Positions 34,174 to 43,433 of a stretch of DNA of 64,000 nt are shown here, piece by piece; position 1 is the stretch's first letter; each line of letters starts with the position of its first letter. The position numbers and the translations under genes were made by a program. This DNA comes from Bacteroidia bacterium (GTDB taxonomy: Bacteria > Bacteroidota > Bacteroidia > B-17B0 > Aurantibacillaceae), in contig JAEUTQ010000036.1 in the NCBI GenBank assembly GCA_016787445.1, positions 1 to 64,000 on the forward strand. The letters are read 5' to 3'. The notes beneath the pieces were generated by a model. It saw only the letters and a program-made list of their open reading frames with translations. It searched no databases and had not been told where the DNA came from.

Positions 34174-36546
34174 ATGACAAACGACGAAAAGATTAATTTA
34201 ATCGGACAGAAAATCTTATTGCTGTCTAAAAATCTCGACAATTACAAACAAGAACTGGAATTTTTACAACAACAGTTAAATGAATTGAAAGGTGTAAAAT
34301 CTTCCCAAGCCTACACTAAAATAGAGGAGCAAATAACTCCGCCAAAAATTGAAACAATTACGCCTCCACCGGTTGTAGAAACAATTAAGGAAGAAAAAGT
34401 AGCCGTTAAAGAAGAAGTTTCGAACTATGCGTACGAGGGTGAAACCAAAAAATCATTTACTGCCGGATTAAATTTTGAAGAGAAAATCGGTGCACGTTGG
34501 TTTAGCATCATTGGAATTATCACTTTGGTGCTGGGTGTAGCTATCGGTGTTAAATACGCTATTGATAAAGATTTAATTAATGAAACAACCCGGTTGGTAT
34601 TAGGTTATCTGGCAGGTACATTGATTCTTGGACTCGCATTAGTTTATAAAAAGAAATACGAAGTTTTTAGTGCTGTTCTGCTGAGTGGCGCAATGGCCAT
34701 CATGTATTTTACAACTTACATCGGCTATTCACATTATCATTTCTATAATGCCCCCGTTGCTTTTGTCATCATGGCTTTATTTACCGCCTTTACGGTTTTT
34801 GCAGCACATGTTTATAATTATGAAATCATCGCCTTAATTGGATTAATCGGCGGTTATATACTCCCTCCATTATTAAGTACAGGTAGCGGCGAAATACAAT
34901 ACATGTTTGGATTTATGCTTATTCTAAATCTGGGAGTATTAGTCTTGGCGTTTAAGAAGTACTGGAAATTTGTGAACCATGTAGCTTATGCTTTAACGTG
35001 GCTGATATTTTCCGGATGGATGCTTTCTTCCTATGAAGCAGACCGCTTTTTCGGACGAACACTGTTTTTCTCCACGGCATTTTATATAGTGTTTTATTTA
35101 TCTTTTATTTCTTACAAAGTTTTCCGAAATAAAAACTTTAGTGTGTGGGATGTGGTGCTGGTGTTAAGCAATAGCTTGATTTATTTTGGTATTGGTTATA
35201 ATGCCATGGACGATAAATATTATGAGCAGTTCCAGGGATTATTCTGCGTATTTAATGCCTTAATTCATTTAGGATTTGCGGTATTATGTAAAAAGAAAGA
35301 ATTGAATGATAAAACCATTTATCATTTCATTTTAGCGATGGTGATTAGTTTCATTACAATGGCTATCCCAGTACAGCTCGAGGGGAATTATGTCACCATC
35401 ATTTGGGTTATGGAAATGATTGTGTTAATGTGGATGACACAAAAAACAGGCGTGAACACGTATCGTTATCTGTCGTATGGAATTTCCTTATTGGCCTTTT
35501 TTAGTTTAATACACGATTGGAGTAATTATGCTTACTTCAGTAACAACACCGATACAACATTAGCGCTTCAGCCGATACTTAACCGTTATTTTTTAACGAG
35601 TATCCTTGGCACCGCAGGCTTTGCTTTCCTATGGAAAATGAATAAAATGAATTTGGAAACAGTGCTCTCACGCATCGCTAACATTTTTTTAATTGTGATT
35701 GGATTGCTGGTTTGTTATATGACTTTCTCAAACGAAATTTCTCTTTACTTCGATATACAATATAAATTAACGGAGTACACGCATGTGGGTGAATACGGTG
35801 AATGGACAGACTACGATGGCTCCTGGAAGTCTTACAATGGATTATGGCTAATGAATTATAGCATTGTGTTTTTCGCAGTGCTTGGCTGGTTTGCTATTAA
35901 GAAATTTAACAGCACTGTATTCGCTTATATTTCCTGGTCGCTTAATATTTTGATGGCACTTATCGCTGTCACTGCAGGGTTTTTAATTGTTTCCGATTTA
36001 AAAACTGAAGCAGTTTACAATTATGCGTATTCTCATATCAGTACATGGAATTATAATATACGTTATGCTTTTTTACCTTTTGTATTTATAATGATTGGGA
36101 TGATTTACTTTTTCAGAAACTCGGAAGTGCTGAAGAAAGTAAAGCCGGTAAATTACTGGTTGTTTCATGTTTTAATTTTAATTGTATTAAGTAATGAATT
36201 GTCGCATATAACCACCATGCTGCATTTAAACGATTACGAGCATTATCAAAAAATCGCCTCACGAATGGGTTATACAGTGTTATGGGGACTTTATTCTATG
36301 GCCTTAATAGCATATGGAATTTTACGCAAGCAAAAGATGCTGCGTATCATTGCCATCAGTTTATTCGGATTAACTATTTTAAAATTAGCCTGTGATGCCA
36401 TGAGTATGACCATGGGTTATCGCTTAATTGTTTTCATCACCATTGGCGTAATTTTATTATTAGTTTCGTTTATGTATCAAAAATTCAAACCACTGTTGTT
36501 TGAGGATACTCATTCAGTTAGTAAAGAAGAAGACAACACCTTATGA
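34174..36546 (+). CDS. DUF2339 multi-pass membrane protein
   Basis: 790 residues. An N-terminal coiled coil (NLDNYKQELEFLQQQLNELK) and a Pro/Val/Glu-rich linker lead to the DUF2339 signature FEEKIGARWFSIIGIITLVL GVAIG with KYAIDKDLI, then over 20 hydrophobic helices (AVLLSGAMAIMYFTTYIGYS, ALIGLIGGYILPPLLSTGSG). Function unknown. In many bacteria DUF2339 genes sit beside DUF3999 genes, and here the DUF3999-like gene follows with a 4-base ATGA overlap, so the products probably act together at the inner membrane. Confidence 0.88.
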   Translation: MTNDEKINLIGQKILLLSKNLDNYKQELEFLQQQLNELKGVKSSQAYTKIEEQITPPKIETITPPPVVETIKEEKVAVKEEVSNYAYEGETKKSFTAGLNFEEKIGARWFSIIGIITLVLGVAIGVKYAIDKDLINETTRLVLGYLAGTLILGLALVYKKKYEVFSAVLLSGAMAIMYFTTYIGYSHYHFYNAPVAFVIMALFTAFTVFAAHVYNYEIIALIGLIGGYILPPLLSTGSGEIQYMFGFMLILNLGVLVLAFKKYWKFVNHVAYALTWLIFSGWMLSSYEADRFFGRTLFFSTAFYIVFYLSFISYKVFRNKNFSVWDVVLVLSNSLIYFGIGYNAMDDKYYEQFQGLFCVFNALIHLGFAVLCKKKELNDKTIYHFILAMVISFITMAIPVQLEGNYVTIIWVMEMIVLMWMTQKTGVNTYRYLSYGISLLAFFSLIHDWSNYAYFSNNTDTTLALQPILNRYFLTSILGTAGFAFLWKMNKMNLETVLSRIANIFLIVIGLLVCYMTFSNEISLYFDIQYKLTEYTHVGEYGEWTDYDGSWKSYNGLWLMNYSIVFFAVLGWFAIKKFNSTVFAYISWSLNILMALIAVTAGFLIVSDLKTEAVYNYAYSHISTWNYNIRYAFLPFVFIMIGMIYFFRNSEVLKKVKPVNYWLFHVLILIVLSNELSHITTMLHLNDYEHYQKIASRMGYTVLWGLYSMALIAYGILRKQKMLRIIAISLFGLTILKLACDAMSMTMGYRLIVFITIGVILLLVSFMYQKFKPLLFEDTHSVSKEEDNTL

Positions 36547-37787
36547 AGAAAGTAATAGTATTAATTTCAGTTCTGTTTGCGTTTAAGATTTCTGCGCAAT
36601 TAAATACCTATGATTACTACCGGGAAATAAAACTGGTAAGTGAGAATGGTTTTTATAAATTAAAAATTGGTTCCGGTGTTATTGATCGTCCGGGTCATTA
36701 CCGTGTTTTTGAAATCGGAAAGGATACTTTGGAAGTACCACATATTATTGAGGAGTACGATAATAGTACCTACGATAAAAGCTTTTTCAAGTATCTCGAT
36801 ATTATTGACAAGAGTTATACAGCAAATAAGTCTTCATACGCCACTTTAGTAGTTGATTCCGGTTTAACTTATTCATCCGTTTATTTAAATTTTTCCGCTC
36901 CGGAATTTTTTAAGAATGTTACATTAGAAGGAAGTGATGATAACAAGAACTGGAAAACCATCATTGAAAACGAAAAAGTGTTTCATTATTTCCGTCCGCC
37001 ATTTGATCATTACTACCGTAACAAAATTTCGTTTAGTCCTGTTACATTTAAATATATCCGTGTGATAACGGAGGATAACGATTCACCGAAATTGGATATT
37101 TCCTCGGCATACATTCCGTTAACGGAAGAAGTGAGTAATGGCGACGGAGAATTATTGCCAACCGGATTAATAAGAACGGAAGACAAAGAAAAGAAGCAAA
37201 CAGTTATTGAATGTTCATTCAGGAGAATGTATTTCATTGGTTGTTTGCAAATAAAAGTAGAGAACGAAATGCCTTATCGTCGTGAGGTGGAAGTAGAGTT
37301 TCTCACTCAAAATACAGGAAACGACAAATGGGTGGTTTTTGGCAGGAGTGTGATTTCTTCAAATTCTTCCAACAAAATTTATTTCAAGAATTATTCTTCA
37401 CGGGATGAGAATTTCAAGACAATTAAAATGCGCATCATTATTCATAATCTGGATGATCGTCCGCTCGGCAATATTGCCATTGATGCATTTACTCATGAAG
37501 AAATTTTAAAATGTAAATTGGAGAAAGATAAAAAGTATGTGTTAGCTTACGGAAAAGATAATGACGCTTTGCCACAGTATGATTTACAGTATTTCAAAAA
37601 TGCCATTCCTTTAAATCTTAAGTATGTTGGAACAGATGCTGAGAAAAAAATTTCGCATGCAACACCGGAAGTTCAAGCGCCGATATTCGGCAACAAACTA
37701 TGGATTTGGATTGCGCTTACGGCAGGTGTGTTGCTCATAGGGATTTTCACCCTCAAATTATTAAAGCAAGAAGACAAACAAGCGTAA
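36543..37787 (+). CDS. DUF3999-like secreted/membrane-anchored protein
   Basis: 414 residues: signal peptide (KKVIVLISVLFAFKISAQ), a beta-rich extracytoplasmic region with discoidin-like sequence (NFSAPEFFKNVTLEGSDDNK, KYIRVITEDNDSPKLDISSA) and a C-terminal transmembrane helix (IWIALTAGVLLIGIFTLKLL). This layout and the adjacency to DUF2339 match DUF3999. Start ATG overlaps the previous stop. Role unknown. A strong terminator follows at once. Confidence 0.78.
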   Translation: MKKVIVLISVLFAFKISAQLNTYDYYREIKLVSENGFYKLKIGSGVIDRPGHYRVFEIGKDTLEVPHIIEEYDNSTYDKSFFKYLDIIDKSYTANKSSYATLVVDSGLTYSSVYLNFSAPEFFKNVTLEGSDDNKNWKTIIENEKVFHYFRPPFDHYYRNKISFSPVTFKYIRVITEDNDSPKLDISSAYIPLTEEVSNGDGELLPTGLIRTEDKEKKQTVIECSFRRMYFIGCLQIKVENEMPYRREVEVEFLTQNTGNDKWVVFGRSVISSNSSNKIYFKNYSSRDENFKTIKMRIIIHNLDDRPLGNIAIDAFTHEEILKCKLEKDKKYVLAYGKDNDALPQYDLQYFKNAIPLNLKYVGTDAEKKISHATPEVQAPIFGNKLWIWIALTAGVLLIGIFTLKLLKQEDKQA

Positions 37788-37790
37788 ATA

Positions 37791-37816
37791 AAAAAACCAC
37801 CAAGCGGTGGTTTTTT
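37791..37816. terminator. Bidirectional terminator between convergent genes
   Basis: AAAAAACCACC (37791-37801) pairs perfectly with 37806-37816 over an AAGC loop. A-run on one side and T-run on the other allow use by both the DUF3999-like gene and the DUF2795 gene. Confidence 0.92.
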
Positions 37817-37828
37817 ATTTAGTTTCTT

Positions 37829-38050
37829 TTAAAACTCATCTTCGTTAAAGAAGAAGTCGTCTTTGGTAGGATAGTCGGGCCAGATTTCTTCAATGGTTTC
37901 GTAAGCTTCACCTTCGTCTTCCATCTCCTGTAAGTTTTCAATAACTTCCATTGGCGCACCCGAACGCATGGCAAAATCAATCAACTCGTCTTTTGTCGCC
38001 GGCCATGGTGCATCTTCTAACCACGATGCTAATTCTAAGGTCCAATACAT
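37829..38050 (-). CDS. DUF2795 small acidic protein
   Basis: 73 residues, very acidic, with no signal or membrane part. The sequence YWTLELASWLEDAPWPATKD ELIDFAMRSG and QEMEDEGEAYETIEEIWPDY PTKDDFFF are the conserved DUF2795 pattern common in Bacteroidota. Function unknown; the invariant aromatic-rich ends suggest a protein-binding role. The shared terminator at 37791 follows it. Confidence 0.88.
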   Translation of the reverse strand: MYWTLELASWLEDAPWPATKDELIDFAMRSGAPMEVIENLQEMEDEGEAYETIEEIWPDYPTKDDFFFNEDEF

Positions 38051-38183
38051 AGGTAAAGTGTTTTAAGTTTATTCTACTCTTTAATTTGCTGCAAAGAAAA
38101 AAATTTTATTTGATTTTACGCTAAAAAAACAGCAAAAGTTTCACTCCTTTTTAAAACTTTATAACTACCTAATAAACAACGTG

Positions 38184-39029
38184 TTAAATTTCAAATTCTT
38201 TATCAATAAAGGTCTCATTTTCACCTGCCAGCTTCATTTTATACTTCCCCTTCTTAAATCCCTTAATATTCAACCTCACTGCATATTCCTGCGAACCCGC
38301 ATTCACCCATTGTCCTTTTATCTCACCCACTTTATTGCCCAGCGAATCGGTCACATAAAACCAGGCATAACATGTTTTGTCAACCTGATAATCCACATTC
38401 GCCTTTAATTGTATCGGATATTCATGAATGTTTCCGTATTCATTAATCACTGCCTTTTTTCTCAAGGTATACCACGGAATGGGTTCATCTTTTATCGTAG
38501 CAACGAATTTTCTTAAATCTTCGGTAATAGAATCATTTACTCCGGTTATGTTTGCAGTAGGCCGATTGTTGCTCACCGCCCACACGGCATATTGCTCTGT
38601 GTTATCATCCGTTTTAGAGGCGTTTAAATATTTTGCCACGAGTAAAAGTTTAGTGTCGGCCAGTTTTCCTGTCTCGTATTTTAATCCTTTAATCGGACCC
38701 GAATTAGTGTATTCACAACAATAGCCTTTAATCTCAAACGATTTTGTTTCGTTTCTTCCCATAGCTAAAATTTGCTCATGCGCTACCAAAACATCCTGAT
38801 AATTCTCTTTCACCGCATTCATTCGCCAGCCTGCGGGAACAATCACTTTTACCGAATCATCAATGTTGTTTTTAATTTTGTAATCCAAAATCAATCCACC
38901 TTTACAGGTAACATCGGCTCTTATTAAACTTTTTCGGAGAGCATCATCAATACTAATTGTTGTTACAGCCATGCAGTTTATGCTTAATGCCGGTAAAAGT
39001 GTGCTGAGTTGTTTGAGTGTTTGTTTCAT
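38184..39029 (-). CDS. Secreted protein of unknown function
   Basis: About 281 residues from the ATG at 39029. This start is fixed by AAGGAGGG 5 bases upstream on the minus strand, a full Shine-Dalgarno sequence that is unusual in this window. The frame extends to 39062 without such support. The N-terminus (KQTLKQLSTLLPALSINCMA) is a weak signal or lipoprotein signal with a Cys. The rest is beta-rich (LKYETGKLADTKLLLVAKYL, LNIKGFKKGKYKMKLAGENE) with no family I know. Divergent from the nucleoside transporter. Confidence 0.7.
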   Translation of the reverse strand: MKQTLKQLSTLLPALSINCMAVTTISIDDALRKSLIRADVTCKGGLILDYKIKNNIDDSVKVIVPAGWRMNAVKENYQDVLVAHEQILAMGRNETKSFEIKGYCCEYTNSGPIKGLKYETGKLADTKLLLVAKYLNASKTDDNTEQYAVWAVSNNRPTANITGVNDSITEDLRKFVATIKDEPIPWYTLRKKAVINEYGNIHEYPIQLKANVDYQVDKTCYAWFYVTDSLGNKVGEIKGQWVNAGSQEYAVRLNIKGFKKGKYKMKLAGENETFIDKEFEI

Positions 39030-39129
39030 AATTCCCTCCTTGTTTTTTAATATAATGTTCATTAAGTGTATTTGGTTACACCTTATTTATAAAACTTATT
39101 TTTTACCTTGCTCTTGTAAATTTTATTGC

Positions 39130-40362
39130 ATGGAACGTTTTACAGGAATATTGGGAATCATTGTGATTTTAGGAATCGCTTTTTTGTTATCCAATAATAA
39201 AAAATCAATTAATTATCGTTTGGTATTAAGTGGCATCGGTTTGCAACTGGTAATCGCCTTATTGGTTTTAAAGGTTCCTTTTATCACCAACTTTTTCGCT
39301 ATGCTAGGAAGAGGCATGGGTAAAATAGAACAATTTGCTACGCAAGGTGCTTCTTTTGTTTACGGTGGAATAATGATTGATACGCACGATGGTGCTTCAA
39401 AATCTTTTGGTGCGCCACATACTTTTGTGTTTGCATTCAGTGTTACAGCCACCATTATTTTTGTTTGCGTGCTGGTAGCCGTTCTTTATCACATCGGATT
39501 CATGCAAAAAGTAATTTCAGTGATTGCTAAAGTGATGAATTTTGTGATGCGTGTGAGCGGAGCAGAAGCGTTAAGTAATGTGGCGAGTGCATTTGTCGGA
39601 CAAGTAGAAGCGCAGGTAATGATTCGTCCGTATTTACCTACCATGACGAAAAGTGAACTCATGGCTTCCATGGCCGGAAGTATGGCATGCATCGCAGGAG
39701 GAATTTTAATTGTATACGTCAACATGGGAGCGAAGGCAGAATATCTTTTAACCGCCAGCTTAATGGCTGCACCCGCTGCTTTAGTGATTTCAAAAATCAT
39801 GTATCCTGAAACAGAAGAATCTCAAACCAAAGGCGAAGTAAAATTAGAAGTGAAGAGTCCGTATACCAATGTGATTGATGCTATTTCTCACGGTGCGGCT
39901 GACGGTATGAAAATTGCGATTAATGTTATCGCGATGTTAATTGGTTTTATTGCGCTAATCGCTTTTATTAACTGGGGTCTCGGAAAAATATATCCGCAGT
40001 TATCGCTTGATTTTATTTTCGGAAAATTATTTTATCCTTTAGCTTGGGTAATGGGTGTGCCGGGCGCAGATGTGGAGACCGTTGCTACCTTAATGGGACA
40101 AAAACTTACGATTAATGAGTTTGTGGCTTTTGATACATTAACACATCGTTTAGCAGCACCGTTAAGTGAAAAGGGAACCATGATTGCGAGCTTCGCCATT
40201 TGCGGTTTCGCTAATTTTTCTTCGGTTGGTATGCAAATTGGCGGTATCGGCGCCCTGGTTCCTGAGAGAAGAAATGATTTGGCGAAATTGGGTATTCGTG
40301 CCCTTATCGCCGGTACCTTGGCATCCTATCTTTCTGCATGTATTGCCGGAATGTTGGTGTAA
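39130..40362 (+). CDS. Concentrative nucleoside transporter (NupC/CNT family)
   Basis: 410 residues from the ATG at 39130; the longer frame to 38971 overlaps the divergent gene. Inner membrane symporter for nucleosides. Conserved CNT blocks: FGAPHTFVFAFSVTATIIFV, GAEALSNVASAFVGQVEAQV, SELMASMAGSMACIAGGILI and CGFANFSSVGMQIGGIGALV near the C-terminus. Together with the secreted EEP nuclease at 27857 it could complete a nucleotide salvage route, though the genes are 10 kb apart. Confidence 0.93.
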   Translation: MERFTGILGIIVILGIAFLLSNNKKSINYRLVLSGIGLQLVIALLVLKVPFITNFFAMLGRGMGKIEQFATQGASFVYGGIMIDTHDGASKSFGAPHTFVFAFSVTATIIFVCVLVAVLYHIGFMQKVISVIAKVMNFVMRVSGAEALSNVASAFVGQVEAQVMIRPYLPTMTKSELMASMAGSMACIAGGILIVYVNMGAKAEYLLTASLMAAPAALVISKIMYPETEESQTKGEVKLEVKSPYTNVIDAISHGAADGMKIAINVIAMLIGFIALIAFINWGLGKIYPQLSLDFIFGKLFYPLAWVMGVPGADVETVATLMGQKLTINEFVAFDTLTHRLAAPLSEKGTMIASFAICGFANFSSVGMQIGGIGALVPERRNDLAKLGIRALIAGTLASYLSACIAGMLV

Positions 40363-40379
40363 TTCCCTTAAAAATTCCC

Positions 40380-40387
40380 TATCTTTG
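40380..40387 (+). promoter_or_regulatory. -7 box (TATCTTTG) before the ABC-F gene
   Basis: TATCTTTGCAC is the textbook Bacteroidota -7 region. A TTG at 40354-40356 stands 23 bases upstream as a possible -33 element. The ATG at 40406 follows 18 bases after. Confidence 0.6.
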
Positions 40388-40405
40388 CACCCTTAAATTT
40401 TAGCA

Positions 40406-42322
40406 ATGATTTCGGTTAACGGCGCAACAGTAGCATTTGGTGGTTTCACTCTGTTCGATAATATTTCCTTTTTAATTAATCCTAAAGACCGTATTGGTTT
40501 GGCAGGAAGAAATGGCGCAGGTAAATCTACCATGCTTAAATTATTGGCAGGACAACAAAACCCTACCAAAGGTGAAATAGCTATTCCGCGTGAATGTAAA
40601 ATCGGTTATTTACCACAGGATATGACGCATCAACACGGACGTACTGTATTTGCCGAAACTGAAACAGCCTACCAGGAGGTTCAAATGATGCAAAAACGTT
40701 TGGACGAAATTAACCACCAATTGGAAACACGTACCGATTACGAAAGTGATGAGTACATGAAATTGATTGAGGACTTAACCGACATTAATCACCGATTGGA
40801 TATTGTTGGCGCCGGAAATGTGGAAGAGGAGATTGAGAAAATTTTAAAAGGTTTAGGATTTGACCGTAAAGATTTGCAACGTCAAACTTCAGAGTTTAGC
40901 GGCGGTTGGCGCATGCGTATTGAATTAGCAAAATTATTATTACAAAAGCCGGATGTTTTGTTGTTAGATGAGCCTACCAATCACTTGGATATTGAAGCGA
41001 TTCAATGGTTGGAAGAATTCATGGAGACTTTCCCCGGCGCAGTTGTTTTAATTAGTCACGATAAAACTTTCTTGGATAACGTTACCAATCGTACCATTGA
41101 AATTGTAAACCAAAAAATTTACGATTATAAAACCAATTACTCACGTTATTTGGTGTTGCGCAAAGAGCGTAAGGAACAACAAGAAAACGCCGCTAAGAAT
41201 CAGCAAAAAATCATTGATCAAACGGAAGTGTTGATTGATAAATACCGTGCAAAAGCCAATAAAGCTTCCTTTGCTCAATCGTTAATCAAAAAACTCGACC
41301 GCATGGAGCGCGTTGAGGTGGATGAAGATGACACAGCGGCCATGTATTTCCGTTTTCCTCCTCCGGCGCACAGTGGTAAAATCGTGATAACAGCGGAGCA
41401 TGCAGGAAAAGAGTATGGTGAAAAGAGAATTTTCTCCGATGCTAATTTTATCATCACCAAAGGTGAACGTATAGGTTTTGTTGGAAGAAACGGTGAAGGA
41501 AAATCTACCATGATGAAAATGATTGCGAAGAAAGTACAACACGAAGGAACCGTGCAATTAGGACATAGCGTGATGATGGGTTATTTCGAGCAAGATCAGG
41601 AAGAAAAGTTAGATGGCGATAAAACAGTTTTTCAAACCATCGACGATTTAGCGGTGGGCGATATCCGTAAACGCGTTAGAAATTTATTAGGTGCTTTTTT
41701 ATTTAGCGGCGAAGACATTGACAAAAAAGTGAAGGTGTTGAGTGGGGGAGAGCGCGGACGATTAGCCTTGTGTAAATTATTATTAGAGCCTTACAATTTG
41801 TTATTGTTAGATGAGCCAACCAATCACTTGGATATTCGTTCGAAAGAAATTTTGAAGCAAGCCTTATTGGATTACGAAGGAACCATTGTTATGGTGAGTC
41901 ACGATCGTGATTTCATGAAAGGAATGTGTACGCGTTTATTCGAATTCAGAGATGGCCACGTGAAAGAACATTTGGGAGGTATCGAAGAGTTCATGGAGTT
42001 ACGAAAGGTGGAGCGTTTGAATGAATTGGATTTAGATAAGAAAGTAGCTGCCGTAAAGAAGGAAGCCGTAGTTGAAAAAAAGCAAGTGGTTGATTCTAAT
42101 GAGCAGGAACAAAAACAAATTCGCAGTCAAATAAAGAAAGTAGAAAGCGAAATTGAAAGACTGGAAGCAGAAATAAAAAAATGCGACGATAAACTTTCTA
42201 ATACTGAAACCTATAATCAGTTAGTTAACGATAAAACCTTTTTTGATAATTACAACAAATTGAAAACCTCACTCGAGGCTGAAATGCAGAAGTGGGAAGA
42301 GTTATCTGCAAAATTAGGTTAA
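40406..42322 (+). CDS. ABC-F family ATP-binding protein
   Basis: 638 residues with two nucleotide-binding domains and no membrane part. Walker A motifs GRNGAGKST (near 35) and GRNGEGKST (near 365), signatures FSGGWRMRIELAKLLL and LSGGERGRLALCKLLL, and twin Walker B LLLDEPTNHLDI. The linker between domains (RYLVLRKERKEQQENAAKNQ) and a C-terminal coiled coil (IRSQIKKVESEIERLEAEIK) match the Uup/ABCF group, which bind the ribosomal E site or branched DNA/rRNA. It is a soluble translation factor rather than a transporter. It has its own promoter. Confidence 0.93.
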   Translation: MISVNGATVAFGGFTLFDNISFLINPKDRIGLAGRNGAGKSTMLKLLAGQQNPTKGEIAIPRECKIGYLPQDMTHQHGRTVFAETETAYQEVQMMQKRLDEINHQLETRTDYESDEYMKLIEDLTDINHRLDIVGAGNVEEEIEKILKGLGFDRKDLQRQTSEFSGGWRMRIELAKLLLQKPDVLLLDEPTNHLDIEAIQWLEEFMETFPGAVVLISHDKTFLDNVTNRTIEIVNQKIYDYKTNYSRYLVLRKERKEQQENAAKNQQKIIDQTEVLIDKYRAKANKASFAQSLIKKLDRMERVEVDEDDTAAMYFRFPPPAHSGKIVITAEHAGKEYGEKRIFSDANFIITKGERIGFVGRNGEGKSTMMKMIAKKVQHEGTVQLGHSVMMGYFEQDQEEKLDGDKTVFQTIDDLAVGDIRKRVRNLLGAFLFSGEDIDKKVKVLSGGERGRLALCKLLLEPYNLLLLDEPTNHLDIRSKEILKQALLDYEGTIVMVSHDRDFMKGMCTRLFEFRDGHVKEHLGGIEEFMELRKVERLNELDLDKKVAAVKKEAVVEKKQVVDSNEQEQKQIRSQIKKVESEIERLEAEIKKCDDKLSNTETYNQLVNDKTFFDNYNKLKTSLEAEMQKWEELSAKLG

Positions 42323-42453
42323 ACCCCCTCGCCCTTAGCAAGGGGAGGAACCGTTTCTAAAAAAGCTTAATAGCGCCACGACTTAATTGTCCCCTGCTAA
42401 GGGGAGATGTCCGCATTTATCAGCCTTAGCGCAGCAGGCTGGGGACAGAGGGG
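42323..42453. repeat. Inverted intergenic repeat block
   Basis: AACCCCCTCG at the left and GACAGAGGGGTT at the right (42445-42456) form outer arms. Inside are CCCTTAGCAAGGGGAGG and CCCCTGCTAAGGGGAG, two inverted copies of one motif. The block lies between convergent genes. It belongs to the interspersed repeats seen in the window, though not the same family as the CCCTCTCT copies. Confidence 0.65.
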
Positions 42454-42957
42454 TTACTTTCTCCAAACCATTACAAAATCATTCATCACATAACCGTTGC
42501 CTATGTCAAAATCGGCAACTTGTTCAATCTTAAATCCGTTTTTAAAATAAAAATTGATGGATTTAAAATTTTGACGATTCACTGTTAAGCGAAGTTCTTC
42601 GGGTTTGAGAAGCTTTAGTAACTCAATAAATGCCGCCGTGCCAGTTCCTTTTCCAGCTAACTCTTGCAATAAGTAATATTTATGAATGAAGTAACTGTGT
42701 GTGGCATTTTCCATTTTACTTACGGCAATAAAACCAATGCAGCGTTCGTCTTCGTGAATTAAATAAAACACATGTCCCTTTTGTGTCATTTGTTCAGTTA
42801 AACTCTCATAGCTGTACATCATCTCCAGCATGTAGTTGATTTGGTCGGTGCCAATAATGCTCGTGTAATGTTGATGCCAGATGGTATGGGCGAGTTTGGC
42901 GATAGCAGGAATGTCTTCTGTTTTCGCAACTGATAATAGTACACTGTGGTTTGACAT
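42454..42957 (-). CDS. GNAT family N-acetyltransferase
   Basis: 167 residues. The GNAT fold is visible: helix 1 region DIPAIAKLAHTIWHQHYTSI, beta-4 with CIGFIAVSKM, the acetyl-CoA loop LQELAGKGTGTAAFIELLKL (a diverged Q/RxxGxG/A) and the C-terminal INFYFKNGFKIEQVADFDIG. The substrate is unknown. Divergent from smpB with only 20 bases between the start codons. Confidence 0.88.
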   Translation of the reverse strand: MSNHSVLLSVAKTEDIPAIAKLAHTIWHQHYTSIIGTDQINYMLEMMYSYESLTEQMTQKGHVFYLIHEDERCIGFIAVSKMENATHSYFIHKYYLLQELAGKGTGTAAFIELLKLLKPEELRLTVNRQNFKSINFYFKNGFKIEQVADFDIGNGYVMNDFVMVWRK

Positions 42958-42965
42958 GGTATTAG

Positions 42966-42973
42966 TATATTTG
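42966..42973 (+). promoter_or_regulatory. -7 box (TATATTTG) right before smpB
   Basis: Fits TAnnTTTG. It ends 4 bases before the GTG start at 42978, so transcription would begin at or near the start codon (leaderless message). TTTG at 42950-42953 is too near for a standard -33. Confidence 0.5.
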
Positions 42974-42977
42974 CAAC

Positions 42978-43433
42978 GTGTCAGCTAAAATAAACAATAA
43001 GGTTAATATAGAAAACCGTCGCGCCAAGTTCGACTATCAGTTTTTAGAAAAGTTGGTGGCAGGTTTAGTTTTAACCGGCACTGAGATTAAATCTATTCGT
43101 GAAGGTAAAGCAGCGCTTGTTGACAGTTATTGTTATTTCAGAAACAATGAGCTTTTTATCCGGAACATGCATATTGCCGAATATTCAGAGGGTACTCACT
43201 ATAACCATGAACCTAATCGCGAGAGAAAGTTGTTGTTGAGTAAGCCTGAGCTGAATAAAATGCAGAAAAAATTAAAGGATCAGGGATTAACCATTGTTCC
43301 TATTCGTTTATTCATTTCGGATAGTGGTTATGCAAAACTGGAAATAGCCCTTGCAAAAGGAAAAAAGGAATTTGATAAACGTGAAAGCATTAAAAAGCGC
43401 GATACCGAGCGTGAAGCGAATCGCAAGTTTTAA
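42978..43433 (+). CDS. smpB: SsrA-binding protein SmpB
   Basis: 151 residues from a GTG. Binds tmRNA and brings it to stalled ribosomes. All family blocks are present: NKVNIENRRAKFDYQFLEKL, VAGLVLTGTEIKSIREGKAA, LVDSYCYFRNNELFIRNMHI, YEHNHEP-like HYNHEPNRERKLLLSK, and the basic tail LAKGKKEFDKRESIKKRDTE that enters the mRNA channel. The tmRNA gene itself is not in the window. Its 3' end overlaps the next gene by 53 bases if that uses the GTG at 43381. Confidence 0.95.
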   Translation: MSAKINNKVNIENRRAKFDYQFLEKLVAGLVLTGTEIKSIREGKAALVDSYCYFRNNELFIRNMHIAEYSEGTHYNHEPNRERKLLLSKPELNKMQKKLKDQGLTIVPIRLFISDSGYAKLEIALAKGKKEFDKRESIKKRDTEREANRKF

